This document shows positions 1 to 6,174 of a stretch of DNA of 15,120 nt, one piece after another. The notes below the pieces were generated by a model. The model was not told the origin of the DNA and searched no databases. It worked only from the letters and a program-made list of their open reading frames with translations. Source of the DNA: Oceanospirillaceae bacterium (GTDB taxonomy: Bacteria; Pseudomonadota; Gammaproteobacteria; Pseudomonadales; Balneatricaceae); the NCBI GenBank assembly GCA_003523085.1, contig DPHD01000063.1, positions 21,397 through 36,516 on the forward strand, read 5' to 3'. Made by a program: the position numbers and the translations under genes. Numbering within the stretch: position 1 is the stretch's first letter; each line of letters opens with the position of its first letter.

Positions 1-70
1 TACCGTACATCCTGTACATCGCCGCTCCATGACATCCATGTCACCGCGGCATACCGTACATCCTGTACAT
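1..70. repeat. Palindromic extragenic repeat cluster (51-bp period)
   Basis: The 19-base word TACCGTACATCCTGTACAT occurs exactly at 1-19 and 52-70. Each copy contains a hairpin with arms GTACA/TGTAC and loop TCC (5-17 and 56-68). Between them lies a different palindrome, TGACAT-CC-ATGTCA (30-43), framed by GCCGC (21-25) and GCGGC (46-50). All three hairpins share the ACATCC core. The cluster is non-coding, lies just past a terminator and may continue beyond the left edge. It looks like a dispersed REP-type extragenic element, but only this window can be seen, so dispersal is inferred. Confidence 0.7.
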
Positions 71-105
71 AAAAAAGCCAGCCGATGTAAACATGGGCTG
101 GCTTT
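71..105 (-). terminator. Rho-independent terminator of the small membrane protein gene
   Basis: A perfect 10-bp stem, AAAGCCAGCC (74-83) with GGCTGGCTTT (96-105), closes a 12-nt loop. On the minus strand it ends in a run of six T (six A at 71-76 on the plus strand, shared with the stem base). It lies 19 bases past the stop codon of the small minus-strand gene at 124-264, in the right orientation to end it. Confidence 0.8.
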
Positions 106-123
106 AGTTGTCGCTGCTGAGGT

Positions 124-264
124 TTATTTGGCGTTTGTCGCCGCAGCTGCGTCCACTGCCATAAACTGGCGTAAAAGCTTAATGCCATAGGCAGACAGCC
201 CAACGCAAGCAAAAACAACAGAAAGGCTCGCAGCCAAAGCAATAGTCGTGTAAGTGTCAATCAT
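124..264 (-). CDS. Small single-pass membrane protein, 46 aa, unknown function
   Basis: I do not recognise this protein. ATG at 264-262 is followed by 46 codons and TAA at 126-124. A strong Shine-Dalgarno, GGGAGGT (275-269 on the minus strand), lies 4 bases before the ATG. The protein begins MIDTYTT and has a hydrophobic stretch at about residues 8-31 rich in A, L, V and F with one Cys (Cys20) and three Gly (22, 27 and none charged before Lys29). A basic pair (Lys29, Arg32) follows, then an alanine-rich tail ending NAK. This predicts one helix with, by the positive-inside rule, a cytoplasmic C-terminus. A terminator follows directly and a TATAAT box lies upstream, so it looks like a complete transcription unit. 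It could also be read from hspQ, which ends 137 bases upstream on the same strand. Reality of the gene is well supported; its job is unknown. Confidence 0.72.
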   Translation of the reverse strand: MIDTYTTIALAASLSVVFACVGLSAYGIKLLRQFMAVDAAAATNAK

Positions 265-299
265 AATGACCTCCCAAGTAAGTGTAGTAATTGGCGAGG

Positions 300-305
300 A
301 TTATA
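300..305 (-). promoter_or_regulatory. Putative -10 box for the small membrane protein gene
   Basis: The minus strand reads TATAAT (305-300), a perfect sigma-70 -10 hexamer, 35 bases before the ATG at 264; transcription would start near 293. The only good -35 word, TTGACT (333-328), is 22 bases away, which is too far for a standard promoter. At 17-bp spacing the hexamer is a poor TGTATT. The promoter is therefore plausible but incomplete and might need an activator. Confidence 0.35.
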
Positions 306-401
306 CCTACAAAAATATCTATAATACAGTCAAATAGTGGTCGAAATAACCAGTATTTGATGACTTAATAAGCCGGTCACGCAAGCACTTAATGTGGCTT
401 G

Positions 402-737
402 TTAATTTAGGCTATAACGGTGTACATATTGACCGTTGGCGAGGGTGAACAGCGCTTCAATGCCTGCGTGCTGTACAGGCTCAGCGTTGTCAGCGGCACA
501 AAGGTTTTGCTGCGATACATAGGATTCGTGATCACTGCCATCGGTCAGCAGGTGGTAAAACGGTTGCTTTTTTTCAATGGGAGGTTGGCCCAAACTAGAC
601 ATCGCCTTACAGGCTTCCTGGTACCAATGCTCATCAAGGGAATATTCAAAATCAACATCAAACACTACCCCACGAAAGCCATAGTGCTTATGCTCCACGA
701 CCTGGCCGATATTGAATAGTGCATGGGTTGTTTGCAT
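402..737 (-). CDS. hspQ: Heat shock protein HspQ (YccV family)
   Basis: This 111-residue protein matches the HspQ/YccV family across its length: FNIGQVVEHKHYGFRGVVFDVD near the N-terminus (residues 8-29), a middle segment with YSLDEHWY, and FYHLLTDG...ESYVSQQNL. HspQ is known as a small hemimethylated-DNA-binding-like protein that acts in the cytoplasm as a specificity factor enhancing Lon degradation. Its length is close to that of the E. coli protein (about 105 aa). The ATG at 737 has no clear Shine-Dalgarno ahead of it, yet no other in-frame start fits the family N-terminus. The gene is divergent from yccA; in E. coli hspQ, tusE and yccA are also near neighbours. I see no classic sigma-32 promoter upstream, so heat control cannot be argued from the sequence. 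The family call is firm. Confidence 0.9.
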   Translation of the reverse strand: MQTTHALFNIGQVVEHKHYGFRGVVFDVDFEYSLDEHWYQEACKAMSSLGQPPIEKKQPFYHLLTDGSDHESYVSQQNLCAADNAEPVQHAGIEALFTLANGQYVHRYSLN

Positions 738-834
738 CTAGAAGGCTTGCTCATTGGTTAGGTATATAACCCAGTATACGCCCTTTACTTCGCTCAATAC
801 AGTTGCATATTAAGCTTGTGCCCACTGGCCATCC

Positions 835-848
835 TTGATCGAGATCAA
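835..848. promoter_or_regulatory. FNR/ANR-type binding box in the hspQ/yccA spacer
   Basis: The sequence TTGAT-CGAG-ATCAA is an exact match to the FNR/ANR consensus TTGAT-N4-ATCAA. It lies in the 270-bp divergent spacer. On the minus strand a TATAAT-like hexamer, TAATAT (812-807), is centred 32 bases from the box centre, the geometry of a class II FNR-activated promoter reading to hspQ (start near 800). On the plus strand TATAGT (882-887) is centred 43 bases away, which fits standard FNR geometry less well. Binding is inferred from sequence only. Confidence 0.5.
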
Positions 849-908
849 TCACAGCCTTGAAAAACCCATAATCAGCCCAATTATAGTAATAAGCATTAAG
901 ATAAGTGG

Positions 909-930
909 TTGTAAATGTTGAAATTTACAA
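909..930. promoter_or_regulatory. Perfect palindrome, candidate operator upstream of yccA
   Basis: TTGTAAAT (909-916) and ATTTACAA (923-930) are perfect inverted 8-mers around a 6-base spacer. The right half overlaps a possible -35 word, TTGAAA (918-923), with TAAATT (940-945) 16 bases on as a weak -10; this would start transcription about 55 bases before the yccA ATG. A dimeric repressor at this site would block such a promoter. I cannot assign it to a known regulator family. Confidence 0.4.
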
Positions 931-1007
931 ATTATTGCGTAAATTACCTAGCATCTGCGGCTAGTTAGATTACAATAATCGACATTGATATATTGAGGAT
1001 AGTACTT

Positions 1008-1676
1008 ATGCAAGACCAAGTTCAGTTTACCAGCACTTCACGCGAGTCTGTGTTAGCCACTAATAAGGTATTACGCAACACCTACGCCCTACTTTCTATG
1101 ACGTTGATTTTTAGCGCCGTCACAGCCACCATTGCCATTGCTTCAAACGCGGCCCCAGTTAACTTCATTGTGCAGCTGGTGGTTTTGCTTGGAACTTTAT
1201 TTGCCTTGAACAAGTTTCAAAATTCAGTCTGGTCTATCCCTTTAGTATTCTTCTTTACTGGTTTCCTCGGCTATACTGCAGGCCCTATTGTTAACTTTTA
1301 CTTAGGTATGGCCAACGGTGGCGATATTGTTACCACTGCCCTAGCCATGACTGGCATTACCTTCCTGGGCCTATCAGCCTATGCCGTTTCAAGCCGTAAA
1401 GACTTTAGCTTTATGGGTGGCTTTTTGATGATTGGCCTGATCCTTGTAATCGTGGCTTCAATCGCTAATATCTTCTTCGCCATCCCAGCACTGTCCCTAG
1501 TGATTAGTGCCGTAGGCGTGTTGGTATTTTCTGGCTTCATCTTGTACGACACTAGCCGCATGGTTAACGGTGGCGAAACCAACTACGTGATGATGACCGT
1601 GAGTTTGTACCTTAATATCTACAACCTGTTTATGATGTTGCTACATCTAACAGGCGCCTTTAGTGGCGACGATTAA
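1008..1676 (+). CDS. yccA: Bax inhibitor-1/YccA family inner membrane protein
   Basis: A 222-residue, very hydrophobic protein with about seven predicted membrane helices after a polar N-terminal tail of about 20 residues. The C-terminal signature GFILYDTSRMVNGG...TNYVMMTVSLYLNIYNLFMMLL is typical of the YccA branch of the BI-1 (UPF0005) family. In E. coli YccA (219 aa) is both a substrate and a modulator of the FtsH protease and protects jammed SecY from FtsH. I chose ATG 1008 because GAGG (995-998) lies 9 bases before it; a TTG at 993 would also be in frame but overlaps that ribosome site. It is followed by a strong terminator and then the tus genes, an arrangement shared with Pseudomonas. 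Possible control elements upstream are an FNR-like box and a palindrome. Confidence 0.93.
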   Translation: MQDQVQFTSTSRESVLATNKVLRNTYALLSMTLIFSAVTATIAIASNAAPVNFIVQLVVLLGTLFALNKFQNSVWSIPLVFFFTGFLGYTAGPIVNFYLGMANGGDIVTTALAMTGITFLGLSAYAVSSRKDFSFMGGFLMIGLILVIVASIANIFFAIPALSLVISAVGVLVFSGFILYDTSRMVNGGETNYVMMTVSLYLNIYNLFMMLLHLTGAFSGDD

Positions 1677-1708
1677 TAGCCACTTGATTCAGCAACCTGA
1701 ATTCGGAG

Positions 1709-1731
1709 CCCCGCCTTTTGGCGGGGTTTTT
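1709..1731 (+). terminator. Rho-independent terminator after yccA, overlapping tusD leader
   Basis: CCCCGCC (1709-1715), loop TTTT, GGCGGGG (1720-1726), then TTTTT (1727-1731) form a textbook terminator 32 bases past the yccA stop. The tusD ATG is only 4 bases after the T-run, so the GGGG of the 3' arm is also the only purine-rich word placed to act as the tusD ribosome site. Confidence 0.85.
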
Positions 1732-1735
1732 GTAT

Positions 1736-2164
1736 ATGCCTAATACCACATGCTTAAACAGCCCTACTAGCCTCTCCTACTGCATAGTCGTTCGCTGCAG
1801 CCCTAACCAACAAAGCCAATCCTTGTCTGCACTACAGTTTACCCAAGAGCTCTTAGCCCAGGGCCATCGTGTGATGCGCGTGTTCTTTTACCAACAGGCG
1901 GTGCTTATTGCTTCTAGCCTCACTGTAGTGCCTCAAGATGAGGCTAGCCTAACGCTTCAGTGGCAAACCCTCGCCCAAGAACATGAGCTAGAATTAGGCG
2001 TATGTATAGCCGGCGCTTTGCACAATGGTATCGTTAACCCCCAAGAACGCGAACGCTATCAATTGGAGGCCGCAAATTTAACCCAAGGTTTTCAATTGGT
2101 GGGTTTAGGTCAGCTTGCTGCAGCCAGTGCTGAGTGTGATCGCCTAGTCAGTTTTGGAGCTTGA
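1736..2164 (+). CDS. tusD: Sulfurtransferase TusD
   Basis: TusD is the catalytic subunit of the cytoplasmic TusBCD complex, which takes persulfide sulfur from TusA and passes it to TusE for the 2-thio group of mnm5s2U34 in tRNA. The protein has the DsrE-like core: YCIVV, LSALQFTQELLAQGHRV, VFFYQQAV, and a C-terminal GFQLVGLGQLAAASAECDRLVSF that matches E. coli almost word for word. Cys90, in ELGVCIAGAL, aligns with E. coli active-site Cys78. From ATG 1736 the protein has 142 residues, about 12 more at the N-terminus than E. coli TusD; no other start codon occurs between 1736 and the conserved core. The start lies at the foot of the yccA terminator. tusC begins 3 bases after the stop. Function is sure; the start is the only choice but odd. 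Confidence 0.93.
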   Translation: MPNTTCLNSPTSLSYCIVVRCSPNQQSQSLSALQFTQELLAQGHRVMRVFFYQQAVLIASSLTVVPQDEASLTLQWQTLAQEHELELGVCIAGALHNGIVNPQERERYQLEAANLTQGFQLVGLGQLAAASAECDRLVSFGA

Positions 2165-2167
2165 TGT

Positions 2168-2518
2168 ATGTCGTGTTTAATTAGCCTAACCCAATCACCG
2201 TACGGCTCTCGCTCTGCTAAGGAATCCTTAGATGCTGCTCTAGTATTGGCGGCATTTGAGCAAAACCCGGGCTTACTGTTTATTGATAACGGGGTACTGC
2301 AGTTATTGCCCAAGGGCCAGCAACCCTCACCTCACAAACACATTGGCAAAATCATCAACGCCTTAGAAATGTACGACATTCACGAACTTTGGGTAGAAAC
2401 TGAATCCCTGCAAGAGCTTGGTTTACAGGCATCGCAGCTATCTCAGCCTGTTAAACTCATAGGCCGCCAACAATTGTCTGAACTTTGGTCGAACTATGAC
2501 CAGCACTTGGTGTTTTGA
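2168..2518 (+). CDS. tusC: Sulfur relay protein TusC
   Basis: TusC is the second DsrE-like subunit (DsrF type) of the TusBCD hexamer. The 116-residue protein (E. coli 119) shows the family pattern: a first strand CLISLTQSPYGS, then SAKESLDAALVLAAF, the strand LLFIDNGVLQLLP, a loop, MYDIHELWVETESLQELGL and a C-terminal NYDQHLVF that matches E. coli NYDVILRF. It has no Cys at the TusD catalytic position, as expected, since TusC is structural. An out-of-frame ATG at 2164 overlaps the tusD stop; the ATG at 2168 gives the conserved N-terminus. The gap to tusD is 3 bases and to tusB 2 bases, which points to translational coupling within one messenger. Confidence 0.92.
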   Translation: MSCLISLTQSPYGSRSAKESLDAALVLAAFEQNPGLLFIDNGVLQLLPKGQQPSPHKHIGKIINALEMYDIHELWVETESLQELGLQASQLSQPVKLIGRQQLSELWSNYDQHLVF

Positions 2519-2520
2519 TT

Positions 2521-2799
2521 ATGGCTATATTGCATATTGTATCCACTCACCTAACAGCCCAGGCCTTGGCAAAGCTTGAACAACGCAGTCACCTAGACGA
2601 TGGCTTTGTATTGATGGATGATGGCGTTTATAACATCTTAGTGCTGGGTGCTAACACCCTTAGTGGGCGTGATGTATATTTAATACATCAACATGCCTTA
2701 CACAGGGGCTTAGACGGGGTTGCGTTTAACGCCGAGCAGATCGATATGGCGCAGTTGGTGGCGTTGACCGTGCGCTACAGTTCGTCTATGAGTTGGTAA
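2521..2799 (+). CDS. tusB: Sulfur relay protein TusB
   Basis: TusB is the third subunit (DsrH type) of the TusBCD sulfur-relay complex. From ATG 2521 it has 92 residues, close to E. coli TusB (95). It begins MAILHIVSTH, continues with DDGFVLMDDGVYNI, then DVYLIHQHALHRGLDGV and ends in QLVALTVRYSSSMSW, matching the E. coli ending FVRLTVKHPSQMAW. An in-frame TTG at 2515 overlaps the tusC stop and is a less likely start. TusE starts one base after the TAA stop, so tusD, C, B and E form a tight translationally linked set. Small size makes the call depend on context and the C-terminal match, both of which agree. Confidence 0.9.
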   Translation: MAILHIVSTHLTAQALAKLEQRSHLDDGFVLMDDGVYNILVLGANTLSGRDVYLIHQHALHRGLDGVAFNAEQIDMAQLVALTVRYSSSMSW

Positions 2800-2800
2800 T

Positions 2801-3112
2801 ATGGATTTGGCAACCGATAAGGATGGCTATCTAAAGCACTTAGGCGATTGGAACCCTGAGGTCGCCGCATGGCTGGCCCAAAGCGTAGGCGTTGCGCTAA
2901 CTGACGAGCACTGGGAAGTGATCCATGCCTTGAGGGCGTTTTATGAGGATACAGGCGTATCCCCTGCCATGCGTATCTTGGTAAAAATTGTCAAACAAAA
3001 AGTCAGTGTTGATAAAGGCAACAGCATTCACCTGCTGACATTATTCCCCGATAGCCCGGCAAAGTTGGCGTCCAAAATTGCGGGCTTACCAAGACCAACT
3101 AACTGTTTGTAA
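2801..3112 (+). CDS. tusE: Sulfur carrier TusE (DsrC family)
   Basis: TusE accepts sulfur from TusBCD as a persulfide on its C-terminal Cys and delivers it to the tRNA thiouridylase MnmA. The 103-residue protein carries the DsrC/TusE features: KDGYL, LTDEHWEVIHALRAFYEDTGVSPAMRIL, KGNSIHLLTLFPDSPAK and the tail KIAGLPRPTNCL, with the acceptor Cys102 one residue from the end. It lacks the second Cys about ten residues upstream that marks dissimilatory DsrC, so it is TusE rather than a sulfite-reductase partner. The N-terminus is about 6 residues shorter than in E. coli. Its last 14 bases overlap the end of serS on the other strand, with no terminator between them. Confidence 0.93.
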   Translation: MDLATDKDGYLKHLGDWNPEVAAWLAQSVGVALTDEHWEVIHALRAFYEDTGVSPAMRILVKIVKQKVSVDKGNSIHLLTLFPDSPAKLASKIAGLPRPTNCL

Positions 3113-4379
3113 GCACTTCTACGCCGCCCATATAGGGTACTAACGCATCGGGCACCACCACACTGCCGTCTTGGCGTTGGTAGTTTTCTAGAATTGCCAG
3201 TAAAGTGCGGCCTACGGCTAAACCCGAGCCGTTAAGGGTGTGTAATAATTCCGGCTTGCCAGTTTCTGGGTTGCGCCAGCGGGCCTGCATGCGACGCGCC
3301 TGAAAGTCACCCATATTAGAGCATGATGAAATCTCTCGATACTTGTCTTGGCCCGGTAACCACACTTCGAGGTCGTAGGTCTTAATGGCTGAGAAACCGA
3401 GGTCGCCACCGCACAAAATAACTTTACGGTAAGCTAGACCCAAACCCTTGAGTATCGCTTCTGCATGGCCAGTAAGTTCCTCTAAAGCCGCTGTAGACTC
3501 TGTGGGTTTAACCATCTGTACCATTTCTACTTTTTCAAACTGATGCTGGCGTACCAAACCTCGCGTATCTCGGCCATGGCTACCCGCTTCACTACGAAAA
3601 CATGGTGTATGGCAGGTGTAGCGCATGGGTAATAGGTTGGCGTCAATAATTTGATCGCGCACTAGGTTGGTGACCGGCACTTCGGCCGTCGGAATAAGGT
3701 AAAGGTCACGTTCGCCAGGTACCTTAAATAAATCTTCTTCAAACTTAGGTAATTGGCCCGTGCCACGTAAAGAATCGGCGTTAACCAAATAAGGTACGTA
3801 GACCTCTTCGTAGCCGTGATCATTGATGTGGCTGTTAAGCATGTACTGAATCAAGGCGCGATGCAAACGTGCTAATTGGCCCTTGAGCACCATAAAGCGC
3901 GCGCCCGTCACTTTGATCGCAGCAGGAAAATCTAAGCCCCCTAGACCTTCACCCAAATCCACATGATCCTTAACGGTAAAATTAAACTGGGGTTTATCAC
4001 CCCATACCAACACTTCTTGGTTGTCGTCTTCGTCCGCACCTTCTGGCACACTGTCATGGGGAATGTTGGGCATTTCCATAAACATGTTGTTGAGGTTGTC
4101 TTGTACCACTTTTAACTGAGCTTTTTTGTCATCCAGCTGGGCACCAAAGGCGCTCACTGCAGCCATAATCTCTGTTGTGTCTTGGCCTTGGGCCTTAAGC
4201 TTGCCAATTTGTTTAGAGGTGGAGTTACGTTCGCTCTGTAGATTTTCAGTGTCAATTTGTAACTGCTTACGAGACTCTTCTAGCTGATTTAGGGCAGCTA
4301 CGTTGAGTGTAAAACCTTTCTTTACTAACTTGTCGGCCACTTCTTGTGGCGTATTTCGAACCAATTTCTGGTCTAACAT
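3099..4379 (-). CDS. serS: Seryl-tRNA synthetase
   Basis: SerRS charges tRNA-Ser (and tRNA-Sec where present) with serine, a class II dimeric cytoplasmic enzyme. The 426-residue protein (E. coli 430) has the N-terminal antiparallel coiled-coil arm at about 28-100 that grips the long variable arm of tRNA-Ser, the serine-site TAE loop (231-233), motif 2 (FRSEAGSHGRDTRGL at 261-275) and motif 3 (GLAVGRTLLAILENYQ at 386-401). The ATG at 4379 has AGGA 7 bases ahead. It lies 22 bases after crcB and is the last gene of the ftsK-lolA-rarA-crcB-serS run; rarA-serS linkage is also found in E. coli. All key motifs are intact. No terminator is visible beyond the stop, and the 3' end overlaps tusE. Confidence 0.97.
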   Translation of the reverse strand: MLDQKLVRNTPQEVADKLVKKGFTLNVAALNQLEESRKQLQIDTENLQSERNSTSKQIGKLKAQGQDTTEIMAAVSAFGAQLDDKKAQLKVVQDNLNNMFMEMPNIPHDSVPEGADEDDNQEVLVWGDKPQFNFTVKDHVDLGEGLGGLDFPAAIKVTGARFMVLKGQLARLHRALIQYMLNSHINDHGYEEVYVPYLVNADSLRGTGQLPKFEEDLFKVPGERDLYLIPTAEVPVTNLVRDQIIDANLLPMRYTCHTPCFRSEAGSHGRDTRGLVRQHQFEKVEMVQMVKPTESTAALEELTGHAEAILKGLGLAYRKVILCGGDLGFSAIKTYDLEVWLPGQDKYREISSCSNMGDFQARRMQARWRNPETGKPELLHTLNGSGLAVGRTLLAILENYQRQDGSVVVPDALVPYMGGVEVLTNS

Positions 4380-4401
4380 GGAGGGATCCTAATTAATTAA
4401 C

Positions 4402-4812
4402 TCAAAGCCAACGGCCAAGACTCATGCCTACAAATGCACCGAATAAGCCAAACGCAACATTGGCAATAATGTTACTCAAGGCCAACATCCAATAGCCCTG
4501 CTCCATCAGGCGCAAACTGTCTAATGAAAACGTAGAAAAGGTGGTAAAGGCGCCTAACAGCCCAATCATGATAAATGGGCGCCAGGTCTCGGCTAACATG
4601 CCTTTTTCTGTGATCAACACATACACCAAACCTAAACATAAGGAGCCCAGGGAGTTGGCCAAAAAGATGGCGACCGGAAAGCGGCCATTATAAAGTGTGC
4701 TTATCCACTGCTGTAAACCAAACCGGCCCAAGGCACCAAGTGCACCGCCGCAAGCAATTGCTAATAACTGCGCCACTTTATAATTCTCCATAGTACTACT
4801 ATCGGGCCACAT
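4402..4812 (-). CDS. crcB: Fluoride channel CrcB/FluC
   Basis: Fluc proteins are dual-topology dimeric membrane channels that export fluoride. The 136-residue protein has four hydrophobic helices and the family motifs: GGALGALGR (22-30), the pore-lining Asn in FLANSLGSL (Asn53), and GLLGAFTTFSTFS (84-96) with the two pore phenylalanines (Phe92, Phe95). I placed the start at ATG 4812, preceded by TAGG; an in-frame ATG at 4791 (residue 8) has no good ribosome site and would also keep all motifs. It lies 18 bases after rarA and 22 before serS. No fluoride riboswitch fits in that gap, so unlike many crcB genes it is probably not fluoride-induced here, but see the hairpin over its ribosome site. 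Confidence 0.93.
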   Translation of the reverse strand: MWPDSSTMENYKVAQLLAIACGGALGALGRFGLQQWISTLYNGRFPVAIFLANSLGSLCLGLVYVLITEKGMLAETWRPFIMIGLLGAFTTFSTFSLDSLRLMEQGYWMLALSNIIANVAFGLFGAFVGMSLGRWL

Positions 4813-4813
4813 T

Positions 4814-4834
4814 ATAGCCTACTAAAGAGGCTAT
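4814..4834 (-). other. Hairpin at rarA/crcB junction that masks the crcB ribosome site
   Basis: ATAGCCT and AGGCTAT are perfect 7-bp arms around a 7-base loop. On the minus-strand messenger the 5' arm begins in the rarA stop region and the 3' arm contains the AGG that serves crcB. There is no T-run, so it is not a terminator. Ribosomes finishing rarA could open it, coupling the two genes; this is inference. Confidence 0.4.
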
Positions 4835-6174
4835 TTATAACGCTGCTGGTCACTAATTTGATTGAGTTTAGCCAGTTTTTCTAACTTTTCTCCAATCTTG
4901 CCTTCCAGCCCGCGATCCGATGGTTGGTAAAGTACGTGATGAGCCAATGGTTCTGGCAGGTAGCTCTCACCAGCCGCAAATGCCATGGGTTCAAGGTGCG
5001 CATAACGATAGTCGTCACCGTGGCCCATGGATTTGGCTAGCTGCGTGGGAGCATTACGTAAATGGTTGGGGACTTCATAACCCGGTTCTTCTCTGGCTAA
5101 CTTCATGGCGGCTTTAAAGGCGGTGTCCACGGCATTGCTTTTGGCCGCGCAAGCGCAGTAGACGGCCGCGTGGGCAATGGCTCGATTGCCTTCAGCAGGT
5201 CCAACCCGCTCAAACACCTGCCAAGCATTAACGGCCACTTGCAGCGCCCGTGGATCGGCATTGCCAATGTCTTCTGAGGCAATGGCTAACAGGCGCCTAG
5301 CAATGTATAACGGGTCACAACCGGCATCAAACATGCGAGCGAGCCAATATAGCGCGCCACTAGGGTCAGATCCACGCACTGACTTATGAAACGCGGAAAT
5401 TTGGTCATAAAAGATATCGCCGCCTTTATCAAAGCGTTTGGGGCTGGTTTGTAACACGTGCTCCAGCACCGTGTTATCAATCACCTGTTGTGCGCCAACG
5501 GTTTGCGCTAGGTCGCTAGCAATCTCCAGAAGATTTAACAGGCGACGGGCATCGCCGTCGGCCGCTTGTACCAATAACCGTTGTTGTGGTTCTTCAATGC
5601 TGATATTGAGTTTGCCCAGGCCGCACTCTTCATCGGCTAAGGCTTGTTTTAGCAGTTGACGGAGTTCATCCTCGCTGAGGGGCTTGAGGATATAAACCCG
5701 AGCGCGCGACATAAGCGCATTGTTGAGTTCAAAGGCTGGGTTTTCGGTAGTGGCGCCTACAAAAATAAAGGTGCCGTCTTCAATGTAAGGTAAAAATGCA
5801 TCTTGTTGTGACTTATTAAATCGATGTACTTCATCCACAAACAATACGCTGTCGCGGTCGGATTGGGCCCGAACCTGCTTGGCCTCTTCAACCGCACTAC
5901 GAATGTCTTTAACACCAGACATGACCGCAGACATGGTCATAAAGTGGGCATCACTGACATGGCTCATGAGGCGCGCAAGGGTGGTTTTACCTACGCCTGG
6001 AGGGCCCCACAAGATCATGCTGTGTAGCAAGCCCTGATGTAAGGCGCGACCAAGACTTTTACCTTCGGCTAAGAGGTGGGATTGGCCGGCATATTGGTTA
6101 AGGGACCGTGGCCGCATTCGATCTGCAAGGGGCTGGTAACCACGAGATTGGTGGGCAAATAAATCCTCGATCAC
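4831..6174 (-). CDS. rarA: Replication-associated recombination ATPase RarA (MgsA)
   Basis: RarA is a AAA+ ATPase of the clamp-loader/RuvB branch that acts at stalled replication forks and interacts with SSB. The 447-residue length equals that of E. coli RarA. Visible motifs are the N-terminal PLADRMRPRSLNQYAGQSHL, Walker A GPPGVGKT (57-64), Walker B VLFVDE (110-115), sensor 1 GATTENP (140-146) and the arginine finger in SRAR (156-159), followed by the family tetramerisation domain with SEDIGNADPRAL and EPGYEVPNHLRNAPT. The start is GTG at 6174, overlapping the lolA stop by 4 bases (GTGA), with GGGTGA just upstream as ribosome site, a sign of translational coupling. The order ftsK-lolA-rarA-serS matches E. 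coli, here with crcB inserted before serS. Confidence 0.96.
   Translation of the reverse strand: MIEDLFAHQSRGYQPLADRMRPRSLNQYAGQSHLLAEGKSLGRALHQGLLHSMILWGPPGVGKTTLARLMSHVSDAHFMTMSAVMSGVKDIRSAVEEAKQVRAQSDRDSVLFVDEVHRFNKSQQDAFLPYIEDGTFIFVGATTENPAFELNNALMSRARVYILKPLSEDELRQLLKQALADEECGLGKLNISIEEPQQRLLVQAADGDARRLLNLLEIASDLAQTVGAQQVIDNTVLEHVLQTSPKRFDKGGDIFYDQISAFHKSVRGSDPSGALYWLARMFDAGCDPLYIARRLLAIASEDIGNADPRALQVAVNAWQVFERVGPAEGNRAIAHAAVYCACAAKSNAVDTAFKAAMKLAREEPGYEVPNHLRNAPTQLAKSMGHGDDYRYAHLEPMAFAAGESYLPEPLAHHVLYQPSDRGLEGKIGEKLEKLAKLNQISDQQRYK

Noticed and set aside
1..70. Possible CRISPR repeat-spacer unit
   Set aside because: Only two repeat copies of 19 bases, each self-palindromic, and the intervening sequence is itself a palindrome; no cas genes are present.
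370..400. Possible hspQ terminator (AAGCC/GGCTT)
   Set aside because: The stem is only five base pairs with a 21-base loop and no T-run follows on the minus strand.
420..719. 99-codon plus-strand reading frame opposite hspQ
   Set aside because: It lies entirely within hspQ on the opposite strand, has no ribosome site or family resemblance, and hspQ accounts for the sequence.
993..1007. TTG start extending yccA by five residues
   Set aside because: The TTG overlaps the GAGG ribosome site that serves the ATG at 1008, and the extension is not part of the family N-terminus.
4795..4860. Fluoride riboswitch ahead of crcB
   Set aside because: The gap between rarA and crcB is 18 bases, far too short for the aptamer, and no aptamer-like fold is seen in the end of rarA.
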